Shown: positions 1 through 6,158 of the stretch, piece by piece
How the letters are laid out: the number at the start of each line of letters is the position of its first letter
How positions within the stretch are numbered: position 1 is the first letter of the stretch
Assembly (NCBI GenBank): GCA_947378615.1
Contig: CANCKV010000180.1
Coordinates: forward strand, 1-6,773
Direction of reading: 5' to 3'
Source: Chitinophagaceae bacterium
GTDB taxonomy: Bacteria > Bacteroidota > Bacteroidia > Chitinophagales > Chitinophagaceae
DNA length: 6,773 nt
Notes under the pieces: model-generated
What the model was told of the DNA's origin: nothing
Seen by the model: the letters and a program-made list of their open reading frames with translations, nothing else
Database searches by the model: none
Made by a program: the position numbers and the translations under genes

Positions 1-148
1 GTTCTCTTCAGATACTGTCTAAAGTATCTACGTTTGATTCAATACAATTTCTAATTTCATGCTTTTTTAGAAAGACAAGTATAAGTAGAAGTGAATTATC
101 AAAGAAACTAAACTACTTGGTATTTATAAATATTTTACAATTTTTCAT

Positions 149-200
149 AAGGCAAGCGTCGTTAAAGGTCGCCTTGTTTTTATTGGGAGACCCTTTTTTT
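149..200 (+). terminator. probable intrinsic terminator of an upstream gene outside the window
   Basis: AAGGC (149-153) can pair with GCCTT (171-175), and a GTTTTTATT tract follows directly. A second GGG-AGA-CCC mini-hairpin (185-193) with seven T residues comes right after it, so this may be a double terminator. AAAGGTC (164-170) could alternatively pair with GACCCTTT (189-196) if one C is bulged. The stems are short, and no coding end is recognisable in 1-148, so the transcript being ended is inferred to start left of the window. Confidence 0.5.
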
Positions 201-466
201 GTTTCGCAAATATAGCGGAACTCTTAATTGTAACAACTTTAATATTTTGTTATTATGCCGATTAAATCTCTTTATAAGAATTATAACAAATAGCCAAAAA
301 ACATTTATTCAATCTATTACTTATCTATGATTAAGATTTAGTTACTCTAAATGAATTTTATTTTAATCCTAATACAATTTAAAAATAAAATTTATGGTTA
401 ATAAATTCTAAAAAAAGCATTCGTTTTTCACATTGTGCAAATCAATTATTTTCGTGTAATTAATTT
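201..466. other. AT-rich intergenic stretch without a recognisable gene
   Basis: No open frame with a plausible start or recognisable protein is present on either strand. The only structure seen is a small dyad, TTATAA-GAA-TTATAA, at 272-286. The stretch probably serves only as upstream sequence for the spt promoter. Confidence 0.5.
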
Positions 467-478
467 CTTTTACATTTG
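449..478 (+). promoter_or_regulatory. Bacteroidota-type promoter of spt
   Basis: TACATTTG at 471-478 matches the Bacteroidota -7 consensus TAnnTTTG exactly. A degenerate -33 element (TTTTCG, 449-454) lies about 16 bases upstream. Transcription would start near 485, giving a leader of about 20 bases before the ATG at 505. The -7 match is good; the -33 match is weak. Confidence 0.55.
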
Positions 479-504
479 TCTAATTTGAAATTGAGATTTA
501 TAGA

Positions 505-1731
505 ATGGAGATGCTGTCAGACAATCAAATTAATACTGCTTTGAATTTGAATTTATTAAATGAGAAAGTTAACAAGTTTACGAGGGCGGAAGAACTGAAG
601 TCCGTTGGGATGTATCCTTACTTTAGGGTAATTGAGTCAGATCAGGATACTGTTGTAGTCATTAATGGTAAAAAAGTATTGATGTTTGGGTCAAACAGTT
701 ACTTAGGTTTGACTAACCATCCAGAAATTAAGAAAGCTACAATTGAAGCTGTAAATAAGTATGGTTCAGGTTGTGCAGGTTCTAGGTTTTTAAATGGAAC
801 TCTTGATATACACATTAAACTTGAGGAAGAATTAGCTGAATTTGTAGGAAAAGAAGCCGCTTTGGTTTTTAGTACTGGTTTTCAAGTTAACATTGGTGTT
901 ATTCCTGCTTTACTTTCCCGTAATGATTATTTAATTCTTGATGAACTCGATCATGCCTGTATTCTTGAAGCAAGCAGATTGACATTTGCTAGAACAATTA
1001 AATATAAACATAACGATCTTGCATCTCTTGAAAGGGTTTTACAAAATTGTGAACCTGACAGAATTAAACTAATCGTTTCCGATGGTATTTTTAGCATGGA
1101 TGGTGATATTGTACATCTTCCAGGAATTGTTGAACTTGCTAAGAAATACAATGCTAGTGTCATGATGGATGATGCACATGCGTTAGGAGTTATTGGACAA
1201 AATGGACGAGGAACTGCCGATCATTTTGGATTGACAGATGATGTTGATTTGATAATGGGCACATTTAGTAAGTCCTTGGCATCTATCGGTGGATTCATTG
1301 CGGCAAATAATTCTGTTATAGAATATCTGAAACATCATGCTCGTTCTCTTATCTTTAGTGCAAGTATTTCACCTGCTTCTACTGCAAGTGTTTTGGCTGC
1401 TCTTAAAATTATTAAAAGGGAACCTGAGAGGATTGAGAAGCTATGGGAATTGACTCATTATACTTTGAAAAGCTTGAAACAACTTGGTTTTGATACAGGA
1501 GTCTCTTGCACACCGATTGTTCCGATATATATTCGTGATGATTTGAAAACTTTCCAATTGTCAAAAATGCTTCTTGATGAAGGTGTTTTTGTTAATCCTG
1601 TTACTTCTCCTGCAGTGGCTAAAGATGATACACTAATCAGATTTAGTTTGATGGCTACACATACAAAGGAACAAGTTGATGAAGCCCTTGGGAAGATTTA
1701 TTCTATTTCAAAAAAGTTGGAAATTTTATAA
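505..1731 (+). CDS. spt: serine palmitoyltransferase (PLP-dependent alpha-oxoamine synthase family)
   Basis: Condenses L-serine with a long-chain acyl thioester to give 3-ketosphinganine, CO2 and free thiol carrier: the committed step of sphingolipid synthesis. Bacterial homologues are soluble cytoplasmic homodimers. At 408 residues it has full family length. Visible family landmarks are the glycine-rich YGSGCAGSRFLNGT segment (86-99), His150 in DELDHACI (cofactor-stacking His), Asp222 and His225 in DDAHALG (PLP ring contacts), Lys256 in GTFSKSLAS (Schiff-base lysine), the NPVTSP loop (364-369) and Arg379 in IRFSLMATHT (substrate carboxylate region). KBL and BioF belong to the same fold family, but the GTFSKSLASIGGF segment and the adjoining acyltransferase-like and reductase genes favour Spt. 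Met1 fits the promoter upstream; Met3 is an alternative start. There is no Shine-Dalgarno, as is usual in the phylum. The next gene begins 35 bases downstream, so the two are probably cotranscribed. Confidence 0.92.
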   Translation: MEMLSDNQINTALNLNLLNEKVNKFTRAEELKSVGMYPYFRVIESDQDTVVVINGKKVLMFGSNSYLGLTNHPEIKKATIEAVNKYGSGCAGSRFLNGTLDIHIKLEEELAEFVGKEAALVFSTGFQVNIGVIPALLSRNDYLILDELDHACILEASRLTFARTIKYKHNDLASLERVLQNCEPDRIKLIVSDGIFSMDGDIVHLPGIVELAKKYNASVMMDDAHALGVIGQNGRGTADHFGLTDDVDLIMGTFSKSLASIGGFIAANNSVIEYLKHHARSLIFSASISPASTASVLAALKIIKREPERIEKLWELTHYTLKSLKQLGFDTGVSCTPIVPIYIRDDLKTFQLSKMLLDEGVFVNPVTSPAVAKDDTLIRFSLMATHTKEQVDEALGKIYSISKKLEIL

Positions 1732-1766
1732 TGTAACAACAATAAAACAACAAAAACAAACAATTC

Positions 1767-2888
1767 ATGAGTATAGTAATAAAAGAAGTGATATCAAAGG
1801 CTGATATGAAGGCTTTTATTCACTTTACAGATACCCTTTACAAAAACCATCCATATTATGTACCGCCATTAAGTTTTGACGAAGCGGCAACATTGGATAG
1901 GAAAAAGAATCCTGCATTTGATTATTGTGAGGCTAGATATTGGCTTGCTTACAAGGACAACAAAGTAGTAGGGAGAGTGGCAGGTATCATCAATAACTCT
2001 TACATCGAGAAATGGAAGAATAAATATGTTCGTTTTGGTTGGATTGATTTTGAAGATGATGAAGAAATAAGTCGTTTATTAATCGAACAAGTTCAGAATT
2101 GGGCCAAGGAAAAAGGCTTAGAAGCCATTCATGGACCTCTTGGTTTTACTGATTTAGATCATGAAGGAACACTTATTGAAGGATTTGATCAATTAGGCAC
2201 TTTAGCATCTATTTACAATTATCCATATTACCCTAAACATTTTGAAAAACTTGGTTTTGTTAAGGATACAGATTGGGTTGAATATAAAATTAGTATTGAA
2301 AAACAGGTTCCTGAAAAATTCATAAGAATTGCTGCAATAGTTGAACGTAGATTGAAACTGAAAGTTATTAAAGCTAAGAAACCTAAAGAAATACTTCCTT
2401 ATGGAACGGCGATATTTGAATTGATTAATGATGCTTATTCACATCTATATGGTGTAACTCCTTTGACACAACGACAAATGGAATATTATACAAAAATGTA
2501 CTTTTCTTTTATGAAAGTAGAATTTGTGACCATCATTGTTGATAGTGAAGGTAAACTTGCTGCTTTTGGTATTACGATGCCTTCTTTATCTAAGGCATTA
2601 CAAAAGAATAAGGGTAAATTATTACCATTTGGTTTTATTCCTATTCTTCAAGCTATGAAGAAGAATAATATGGCCGATTTGTTAATGGTGGCTATTAGAA
2701 AGGACTTACAAGGTAAAGGAGTAAATGCTATGTTGATGAAGGAAACCTACGAATCTTACGTGAAGCATGGGGTTGAAATTGTAGAATCTAATCACGAATT
2801 GGAGGATAATACCAAGGTTCAATCCATGTGGGAAGATTTTACAGCTGTTCAACATAAGCGCCGTAGATGTTATATTAAAAAGTTTTAG
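1767..2888 (+). CDS. GNAT-like N-acyltransferase, candidate bacterial ceramide synthase
   Basis: A 373-residue soluble protein with no signal peptide or obvious membrane segment. It appears to have two GNAT-like halves. The N-terminal half (about 1-165) holds a KVVGRVAGI strand (66-74), the GPLGFTDLDHEGTLIEGFD motif (123-141) and an NYPYYPKHFEKLGF segment (151-164) resembling the end of a GNAT fold. The C-terminal half (about 200-373) has MVAIRKDLQGKGVNAML (307-323), whose QGKG resembles the acyl-CoA pyrophosphate-binding loop, followed by ESNHELEDNTKVQSMWEDF (340-358) and a basic tail. GNAT enzymes transfer acyl groups to amines. Placed 35 bases after spt and upstream of a reductase, it is a good candidate for N-acylating ketosphinganine or sphinganine, as reported for the unrelated-to-eukaryotes bCerS of Caulobacter. 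That role is inferred from context; databases would probably call it hypothetical or GNAT. The A-rich leader before ATG (AAAACAAACAATTC) is typical of translation starts in this phylum. Confidence 0.7.
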   Translation: MSIVIKEVISKADMKAFIHFTDTLYKNHPYYVPPLSFDEAATLDRKKNPAFDYCEARYWLAYKDNKVVGRVAGIINNSYIEKWKNKYVRFGWIDFEDDEEISRLLIEQVQNWAKEKGLEAIHGPLGFTDLDHEGTLIEGFDQLGTLASIYNYPYYPKHFEKLGFVKDTDWVEYKISIEKQVPEKFIRIAAIVERRLKLKVIKAKKPKEILPYGTAIFELINDAYSHLYGVTPLTQRQMEYYTKMYFSFMKVEFVTIIVDSEGKLAAFGITMPSLSKALQKNKGKLLPFGFIPILQAMKKNNMADLLMVAIRKDLQGKGVNAMLMKETYESYVKHGVEIVESNHELEDNTKVQSMWEDFTAVQHKRRRCYIKKF

Positions 2889-2909
2889 GACATAAATTAA
2901 GTTTACATG

Positions 2910-2967
2910 ATGGTTGGTAGTTTTGGGTGACGAATGTTTCCTACAACTATCAACCATTTTTCTTTTT
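2910..2967 (+). terminator. intrinsic terminator between the acyltransferase and reductase genes
   Basis: TGGTTGGTAGTT (2911-2922) pairs with AACTATCAACCA (2945-2956) over 12 bp with a single G-U pair, extended by A2910-T2957. The loop is 22 bases. The right arm runs straight into TTTTTCTTTTTT. It begins 22 bases after the stop of the upstream gene. It should end, or attenuate, the spt transcript before the reductase gene. Confidence 0.75.
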
Positions 2968-2987
2968 TAAAAAATCGTTTAATTTAA

Positions 2988-4004
2988 ATGAAGAAGCCTA
3001 ATTTATTAATTACAGGTGCAAGTGGTTTTATTGGTAGTCACTTGATAGAGGAGGCTATAATTCAGAGTTATAACATATTTGCAGGTGTTCGTAAAAGTAG
3101 TAAAATTGTTTTGCCCGTTAATCCTGATGTTAAAGTTATTTACCTAGATTATTACCATAATGATATATTAATTGATCAACTAATCGATTTGAAAAATCAG
3201 TTTGGTCGCTTTGATTATATAATTCATAATGCTGGAATTACTAGGGCAAATAATATTGAGGACTTTAATGAAATTAATAATTTATTACCTCAAAGACTTG
3301 TACAAGCCTTAATCTCTGCTGAGAATATTCCTGATAAATTTCTTTTAGTTTGTTCTATGGCCGCCTTTGGACCAGGAGATAAAAAGACAATGACGCCCAT
3401 ATCTGTTGCCCAAGCCATGAACCCAATCAGTAGTTATGGCAATAGCAAAAAAGCAGTATCTAGATATTTTCAAACTCAATGCCCTATTCCATACATTATT
3501 GTATATCCTACTGCAGTTTATGGCCCTAGAGATAGGGATTTTATCGAGTTTGTTCAGCTTATAAATAAAGGATTTGAACCTTATTTAGGTTTGTATCGTC
3601 AGTTATTGTCGATGGTTCATGTAAGTGATTTGTCTTTTGCTATTGTTGGACTATTGAAAAATGGAAGCAAAAGTGGGCAATACATTGTAAGTGATAATAG
3701 AAACTATGATAAAAAAGAGTTGGGATTCATTGTAAAGGATATTCTGAAAAAGAAAACTTTTAAACTTTTTATTCCTGTAACTCCTGTATTATGGATTGCG
3801 GGAGTCATTGAATTTATTTATAAAACTTTTGCACCAACTAAAACTCCCTTATTGACAAAAGAAAAAATTAATGAAATCAGTGCGGCTAATTGGAGTTGCG
3901 ATGCAAGTGAAGTGTGGAATGTCTTAGAAAAGCAGCCTAAATATAATTTGCAAACAGGAATGAATCAAACAATTGAATGGTATAAAGCAAATGGTATATT
4001 GTAA
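2988..4004 (+). CDS. NAD(P)-dependent epimerase/dehydratase (extended SDR), probable 3-ketosphinganine/ketoceramide reductase
   Basis: A 338-residue extended short-chain dehydrogenase. It shows the N-terminal nucleotide-binding TGASGFIGS (9-17), HNAGITRA (80-87), the catalytic-type Ser123 in VCSMAAFGP, the Tyr150-x3-Lys154 pair in SSYGNSKKA, and PTAVYGPRDRD (174-184) characteristic of the epimerase/dehydratase branch. The protein looks soluble; residues about 260-282 are hydrophobic but form part of the substrate-binding half. Related SDRs reduce the 3-keto group in bacterial sphingolipid synthesis (CerR of Caulobacter, the BT_0972 product of Bacteroides thetaiotaomicron). Location just after spt and a putative acyltransferase supports the same role here, but sugar-nucleotide epimerase-type chemistry cannot be excluded from motifs alone. 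The intergenic terminator upstream suggests read-through or a separate weak promoter; none matching TAnnTTTG is evident in the 99-base gap. Confidence 0.8.
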   Translation: MKKPNLLITGASGFIGSHLIEEAIIQSYNIFAGVRKSSKIVLPVNPDVKVIYLDYYHNDILIDQLIDLKNQFGRFDYIIHNAGITRANNIEDFNEINNLLPQRLVQALISAENIPDKFLLVCSMAAFGPGDKKTMTPISVAQAMNPISSYGNSKKAVSRYFQTQCPIPYIIVYPTAVYGPRDRDFIEFVQLINKGFEPYLGLYRQLLSMVHVSDLSFAIVGLLKNGSKSGQYIVSDNRNYDKKELGFIVKDILKKKTFKLFIPVTPVLWIAGVIEFIYKTFAPTKTPLLTKEKINEISAANWSCDASEVWNVLEKQPKYNLQTGMNQTIEWYKANGIL

Positions 4005-4037
4005 AACTTATAAGATATCATCTTCAACAATGCCATG

Positions 4038-4140
4038 TTTAAGTGGCTGACATACACTTCTTTTCAAAATATGGCTAAAAAGACATTTAATAGCTCTTCC
4101 TGTATAAAAATGCTATTTTGTTATCAATTTGCCACTTAAA
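4038..4140. repeat. widely spaced perfect 10-bp inverted repeat enclosing a smaller hairpin
   Basis: TTTAAGTGGC (4038-4047) and GCCACTTAAA (4131-4140) are perfect reverse complements, 83 bases apart. Inside, AATAGC (4089-4094) and GCTATT (4112-4117) form a second dyad. The right outer arm is followed by AAATTTTTAAAAAA. It lies between convergent genes and could fold in the 3' end of the reductase mRNA, but the function is unknown. Confidence 0.4.
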
Positions 4141-4200
4141 AAATTTTTAAAAAAGCATTTATTTCTAATAAAAAAATATCTTTTTATTAGAAATGTATGC
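4138..4200 (-). terminator. strong intrinsic terminator of the S24 repressor gene
   Basis: The dyad 4155-4174 / 4181-4200 pairs 18 of 20 positions, including a perfect 14-bp stem (ATTTCTAATAAAAA at 4161-4174 against TTTTTATTAGAAAT), with a 6-base loop. Read on the minus strand it begins 35 bases after the repressor stop and is followed by TTTTTTAAAAATTTTTT, a clear U-tract. On the plus strand the following sequence is poor in T, so efficient termination of the converging reductase transcript is less certain. Confidence 0.8.
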
Positions 4201-4235
4201 TTCTAGAATCTTTAATCTTTATTTACAAGGATTCT

Positions 4236-4988
4236 TTATGCCAATTTTTGCTTTAACCCAATCACTTCTTCTTGCAAATTCGTTACCATACCTGCCAACT
4301 GATTCACATCCCACCTCTGAATGGTATTGGCTTTTTGAAGTATATAAACTGCCTTCCAAATTTCGAGAACATCCTCTTGATTCACCATATAAGGTTCAAA
4401 TACAGGGTTATCACTTACAAGTGTAAGTTGATGTTTTGTAGGCTTATCCTTTAAGATTCGTTTATATACCACACCTTCACTTTTAGAAAGTACGACATAA
4501 CTATTATTGTTTTTCAATTCATCAAGAGATTCCACTTTTTCTCCAACTATAACACTACCACTTGGAGTAGGAAGCATGCTATCACCCACAATTTCAAAGG
4601 CACGATATTGTCCCGGTGCTAACATAGGTAAAGTAAAAGTATTTAGTTCATCAATAAAATCAGGGTCAGCATAACCTGCTAAATAACCTGCTGCCGCTTT
4701 TATAGGTACAAAAGAAACTATAGCAATGTTTGAACTAAGTTTCATTTTTCTTCGACTCTCAATATAGCTGCTACCTTTTGAGGCGTTTAGGTCTTCTAAA
4801 AGAAGTTCATCTAAACTTAGATTGAACTGACTGCATATCAACTCCATTACCTCAAGTTTCGGTTCTGCCCTTTCTTCTTCATAGGCGCCAATTAAGGAGC
4901 GCTTAACGTTTAATTTTATCGCAAATTCTTCCTGTGTCCAACCTTTCAATTTGCGTAAGTAGCGTAAATTCTTTCCTGCATAACTCAT
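4236..4988 (-). CDS. LexA/CI-like transcriptional repressor: XRE helix-turn-helix plus S24 peptidase domain
   Basis: A 250-residue DNA-binding regulator. The XRE-type helix-turn-helix occupies residues about 6-62 (LRYLRKLKGWTQEEFAIKL, then KRSLIGAYEEERAEPKLE). After a linker, the S24/LexA peptidase domain spans about 92-215: Ser137 in FEIVGDSMLP and Lys176 in GVVYKRIL make up the catalytic pair, 39 residues apart. Ala100-Gly101 in PIKAAAGYLAG lies 36 residues before the serine, matching the geometry of the LexA Ala-Gly self-cleavage bond. The last 20 residues (LAGMVTNLQEEVIGLKQKLA) look like a short coiled coil. Such proteins repress genes until RecA-stimulated or other self-cleavage. Whether this one is the SOS regulator, a prophage-derived repressor or a stress regulator cannot be told; no phage genes are nearby. 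The gene stands alone with its own promoter region and terminator. Confidence 0.88.
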   Translation of the reverse strand: MSYAGKNLRYLRKLKGWTQEEFAIKLNVKRSLIGAYEEERAEPKLEVMELICSQFNLSLDELLLEDLNASKGSSYIESRRKMKLSSNIAIVSFVPIKAAAGYLAGYADPDFIDELNTFTLPMLAPGQYRAFEIVGDSMLPTPSGSVIVGEKVESLDELKNNNSYVVLSKSEGVVYKRILKDKPTKHQLTLVSDNPVFEPYMVNQEDVLEIWKAVYILQKANTIQRWDVNQLAGMVTNLQEEVIGLKQKLA

Positions 4989-5010
4989 GATAGAATGATT
5001 TAATTGAATG

Positions 5011-5031
5011 CAAAATACTAAAAATATTAGT
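5011..5031 (-). promoter_or_regulatory. possible promoter and operator of the S24 repressor gene
   Basis: On the minus strand TAGTATTTTG (5011-5020) resembles the TAnnTTTG -7 element with one position off, and lies about 23 bases before the ATG at 4988. Overlapping it, ACTAA (5017-5021) and TTAGT (5027-5031) form a small inverted repeat with a 5-base spacer, placed where an autoregulating repressor would block polymerase. Both motifs are short, and a good -33 element is not seen. Confidence 0.35.
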
Positions 5032-5040
5032 TAGTTGTGC

Positions 5041-5296
5041 TAAAGAAGAATAATCTTTTTATAAAAGCTAGCTTTTTTTATGATTTTTAACATTTCAGGG
5101 TATTAAAATGACGTCAATTAATTATTTAAGTCAAATTAATACTTAAAAAAGAAGTTTTCTTTTTCGAAAGGTGATTTTCAAATTACGTTTCTATTTATTA
5201 TCTTCTGCTTGAAAGAGGACTATATAGTTTGACTCTCTTTTTATTTAACAATTTATCATATTTTGAAATTAGAAAGACAATCGTTTTTGAAGTCTT
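5041..5296. other. gene-free AT-rich stretch upstream of the repressor gene
   Basis: No credible gene is visible. Small dyads are present: the palindrome AAAAGCTAGCTTTT (5063-5076), TGACGTCA (5109-5116), TTTAAGT/ACTTAAA (5125-5131 and 5141-5147) and AAAGAG/CTCTTT (5212-5217 and 5235-5240). None has the form of a clear terminator or promoter. Their density, in a region next to a repressor gene, may reflect binding sites but is also expected in AT-rich DNA. Confidence 0.4.
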
Positions 5297-5506
5297 TTTT
5301 AATTTAAAAGTTAGAAGGAATGTTTTATTCTGTATAAAGAATGATTTATTCTGTCGAGGAAATAAATTAAATGATAGAAGGAATAAAACATTCTAAACAA
5401 GAAATGTTTTAAAATTTAGAAAGAATAAATAAAACGATGGACAGAATGTTTTATTCCTTAGAAGGAATGTTTTAAAACTTCGAAAGAATAAATGAGCATT
5501 TGGGCA
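5297..5506. repeat. array of nine to ten 21-bp tandem units with a 63-bp higher-order period
   Basis: Units start at 5318, 5339, 5360, 5381, 5402, 5423, 5444, 5465 and 5486, each exactly 21 bases with no insertions. A degenerate tenth, at 5297, keeps only the right two thirds. The left half has the consensus GAATRWWTTA: AAT at positions 2-4 and A at position 10 are invariant in all nine. The right part tends to end in TNGAAR. Four units contain GAAT-N5-ATTC dyads. GAATGTTTTATTC occurs at 5318 and 5444 and appears inverted as GAATAAAACATTC at 5381. Every third unit is most alike: 5402-5430 and 5465-5493 match at 26 of 29 positions. No gene covers the array. It may be a protein-binding array, a curved-DNA element or a decayed minisatellite. 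Confidence 0.85.
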
Positions 5507-5681
5507 TTTAGCTATCTTTTTGCAACTATATAATTAAAACGGACTTTTTAAAGCTACTGTTTCGGTAGGGAAATTCTATTTCAACAAAAGTTTTAAAGGA
5601 GGTATTACAGGATGGCGTTAAATTTTATTTGTAGTTAAAAGCATTTCATTCCTTCAAATATCAAGGCATATATTTTATAAT
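5507..5681. other. intergenic stretch between the repeat array and rnhA
   Basis: No regular gene is present. It contains a small hairpin (CTACTG 5554-5559, loop TTT, CGGTAG 5563-5568) and the short AAAGGAGGT-preceded frame listed separately. No convincing intrinsic terminator for rnhA is seen on the minus strand: the hairpin just mentioned is followed there only by CTTTAAAAAG. Confidence 0.4.
5595..5638 (+). other. perfect Shine-Dalgarno with an 8-codon mini-ORF
   Basis: AAAGGAGGT (5595-5603) is a full match to the anti-Shine-Dalgarno of 16S rRNA and lies 8 bases before ATG at 5612. The frame encodes MALNFICS and stops at TAA (5636-5638). None of the real genes in the window has such a motif, and strong Shine-Dalgarno sequences are uncommon in Bacteroidota. 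Downstream of the mini-ORF is the 3' end of the oppositely oriented rnhA, so a leader-peptide role is not obvious. It may be chance. Confidence 0.25.
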
Positions 5682-6137
5682 TCAGCTAGTATATCCAACA
5701 TCTTCTATCAGGTTCCTACCATCAGCTGCAGAAGTTGCTAATTGGTCACAACGATTATTCATAGCATTGTCAGCATGACCCTTTACCCATACAAACTTAA
5801 TTTTAAACTTGCGGGATAAATGGTAGTAACGTGTCCATAAGTCCTTGTTTTTTTTGCCGCCCTTAAAGTCGGTCTTCATCCAACCGTCTAACCAACGTTT
5901 TTCCACACTATCCACTATATATTTGCTATCAGTGTATATTACAATAGGAATATCGTTTCTTGTCAAAGTTTCTAATGCAACAATAACACCTGTCAACTCC
6001 ATTCGATTGTTCGTGGTTAATCGAAAGCCCTGTGATATCTCCTTTTGTTTGTCTCCCCACTGTAACACAATGCCATATCCACCGGGACCCGGATTGCCAC
6101 GTGAAGAACCATCTGTATAAATAATTATTGGGCTCAT
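5682..6137 (-). CDS. rnhA: ribonuclease HI
   Basis: Cleaves the RNA strand of RNA-DNA hybrids (R-loops, Okazaki primers, misincorporated ribonucleotide stretches) in the cytoplasm, using two metal ions. The 151 residues cover a complete single-domain bacterial RNase HI. The DEDD active site is intact: Asp9 in YTDGSSRGNPGPGG, Glu47 in NNRMEL, Asp70 in IYTDSKYI and Asp131 in NNRCDQLA; the catalytic-loop His121 is in VKGHADN. The basic segment TDFKGGKKNKDLW (89-101) corresponds to the hybrid-binding handle region. Met1 sits only eight residues before the first catalytic Asp, as in the family, so the start is secure. It has the same orientation as dapA with a 142-base gap. No clear promoter is visible in that gap, so cotranscription from the dapA side is possible. 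Confidence 0.96.
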   Translation of the reverse strand: MSPIIIYTDGSSRGNPGPGGYGIVLQWGDKQKEISQGFRLTTNNRMELTGVIVALETLTRNDIPIVIYTDSKYIVDSVEKRWLDGWMKTDFKGGKKNKDLWTRYYHLSRKFKIKFVWVKGHADNAMNNRCDQLATSAADGRNLIEDVGYTS

Positions 6138-6158
6138 TCTTTTAGTTGTAAGTGGTTG

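Noticed and set aside
3..215. About 70 codons open in plus frame 3 at the left edge
   Set aside because: It has no start codon, runs through the terminator-like element and gives low-complexity protein with no recognisable motif.
951..1163. 70-codon minus-strand open frame inside spt
   Set aside because: It lies wholly within the strongly supported spt gene in antisense and shows no recognisable motifs.
2706..2957. 83-codon minus-strand open frame across the end of the acyltransferase-like gene
   Set aside because: It is antisense to the conserved C-terminus and runs through the intrinsic terminator; no family features.
4193..4454. Plus-strand open frames of 77 and 60 codons opposite the repressor gene
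   Set aside because: They are antisense to the conserved C-terminal part of the S24 domain, with compositions typical of shadow frames.
5063..5076. AAAAGCTAGCTTTT palindrome followed by T residues as a terminator
   Set aside because: The palindrome is continuous, leaving no loop unless the GC pairs are lost; a stable hairpin is unlikely.
5297..5506. CRISPR array
   Set aside because: Units are contiguous 21-mers without unique spacers, and no cas genes are present.
5554..5568. CTACTG-TTT-CGGTAG hairpin as the rnhA terminator
   Set aside because: On the minus strand it is followed by CTTTAAAAAG instead of a continuous U-tract and lies over 110 bases after the stop codon.
5845..6120. 91-codon plus-strand open frame
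   Set aside because: Antisense to rnhA, whose catalytic residues are all intact; no independent evidence.
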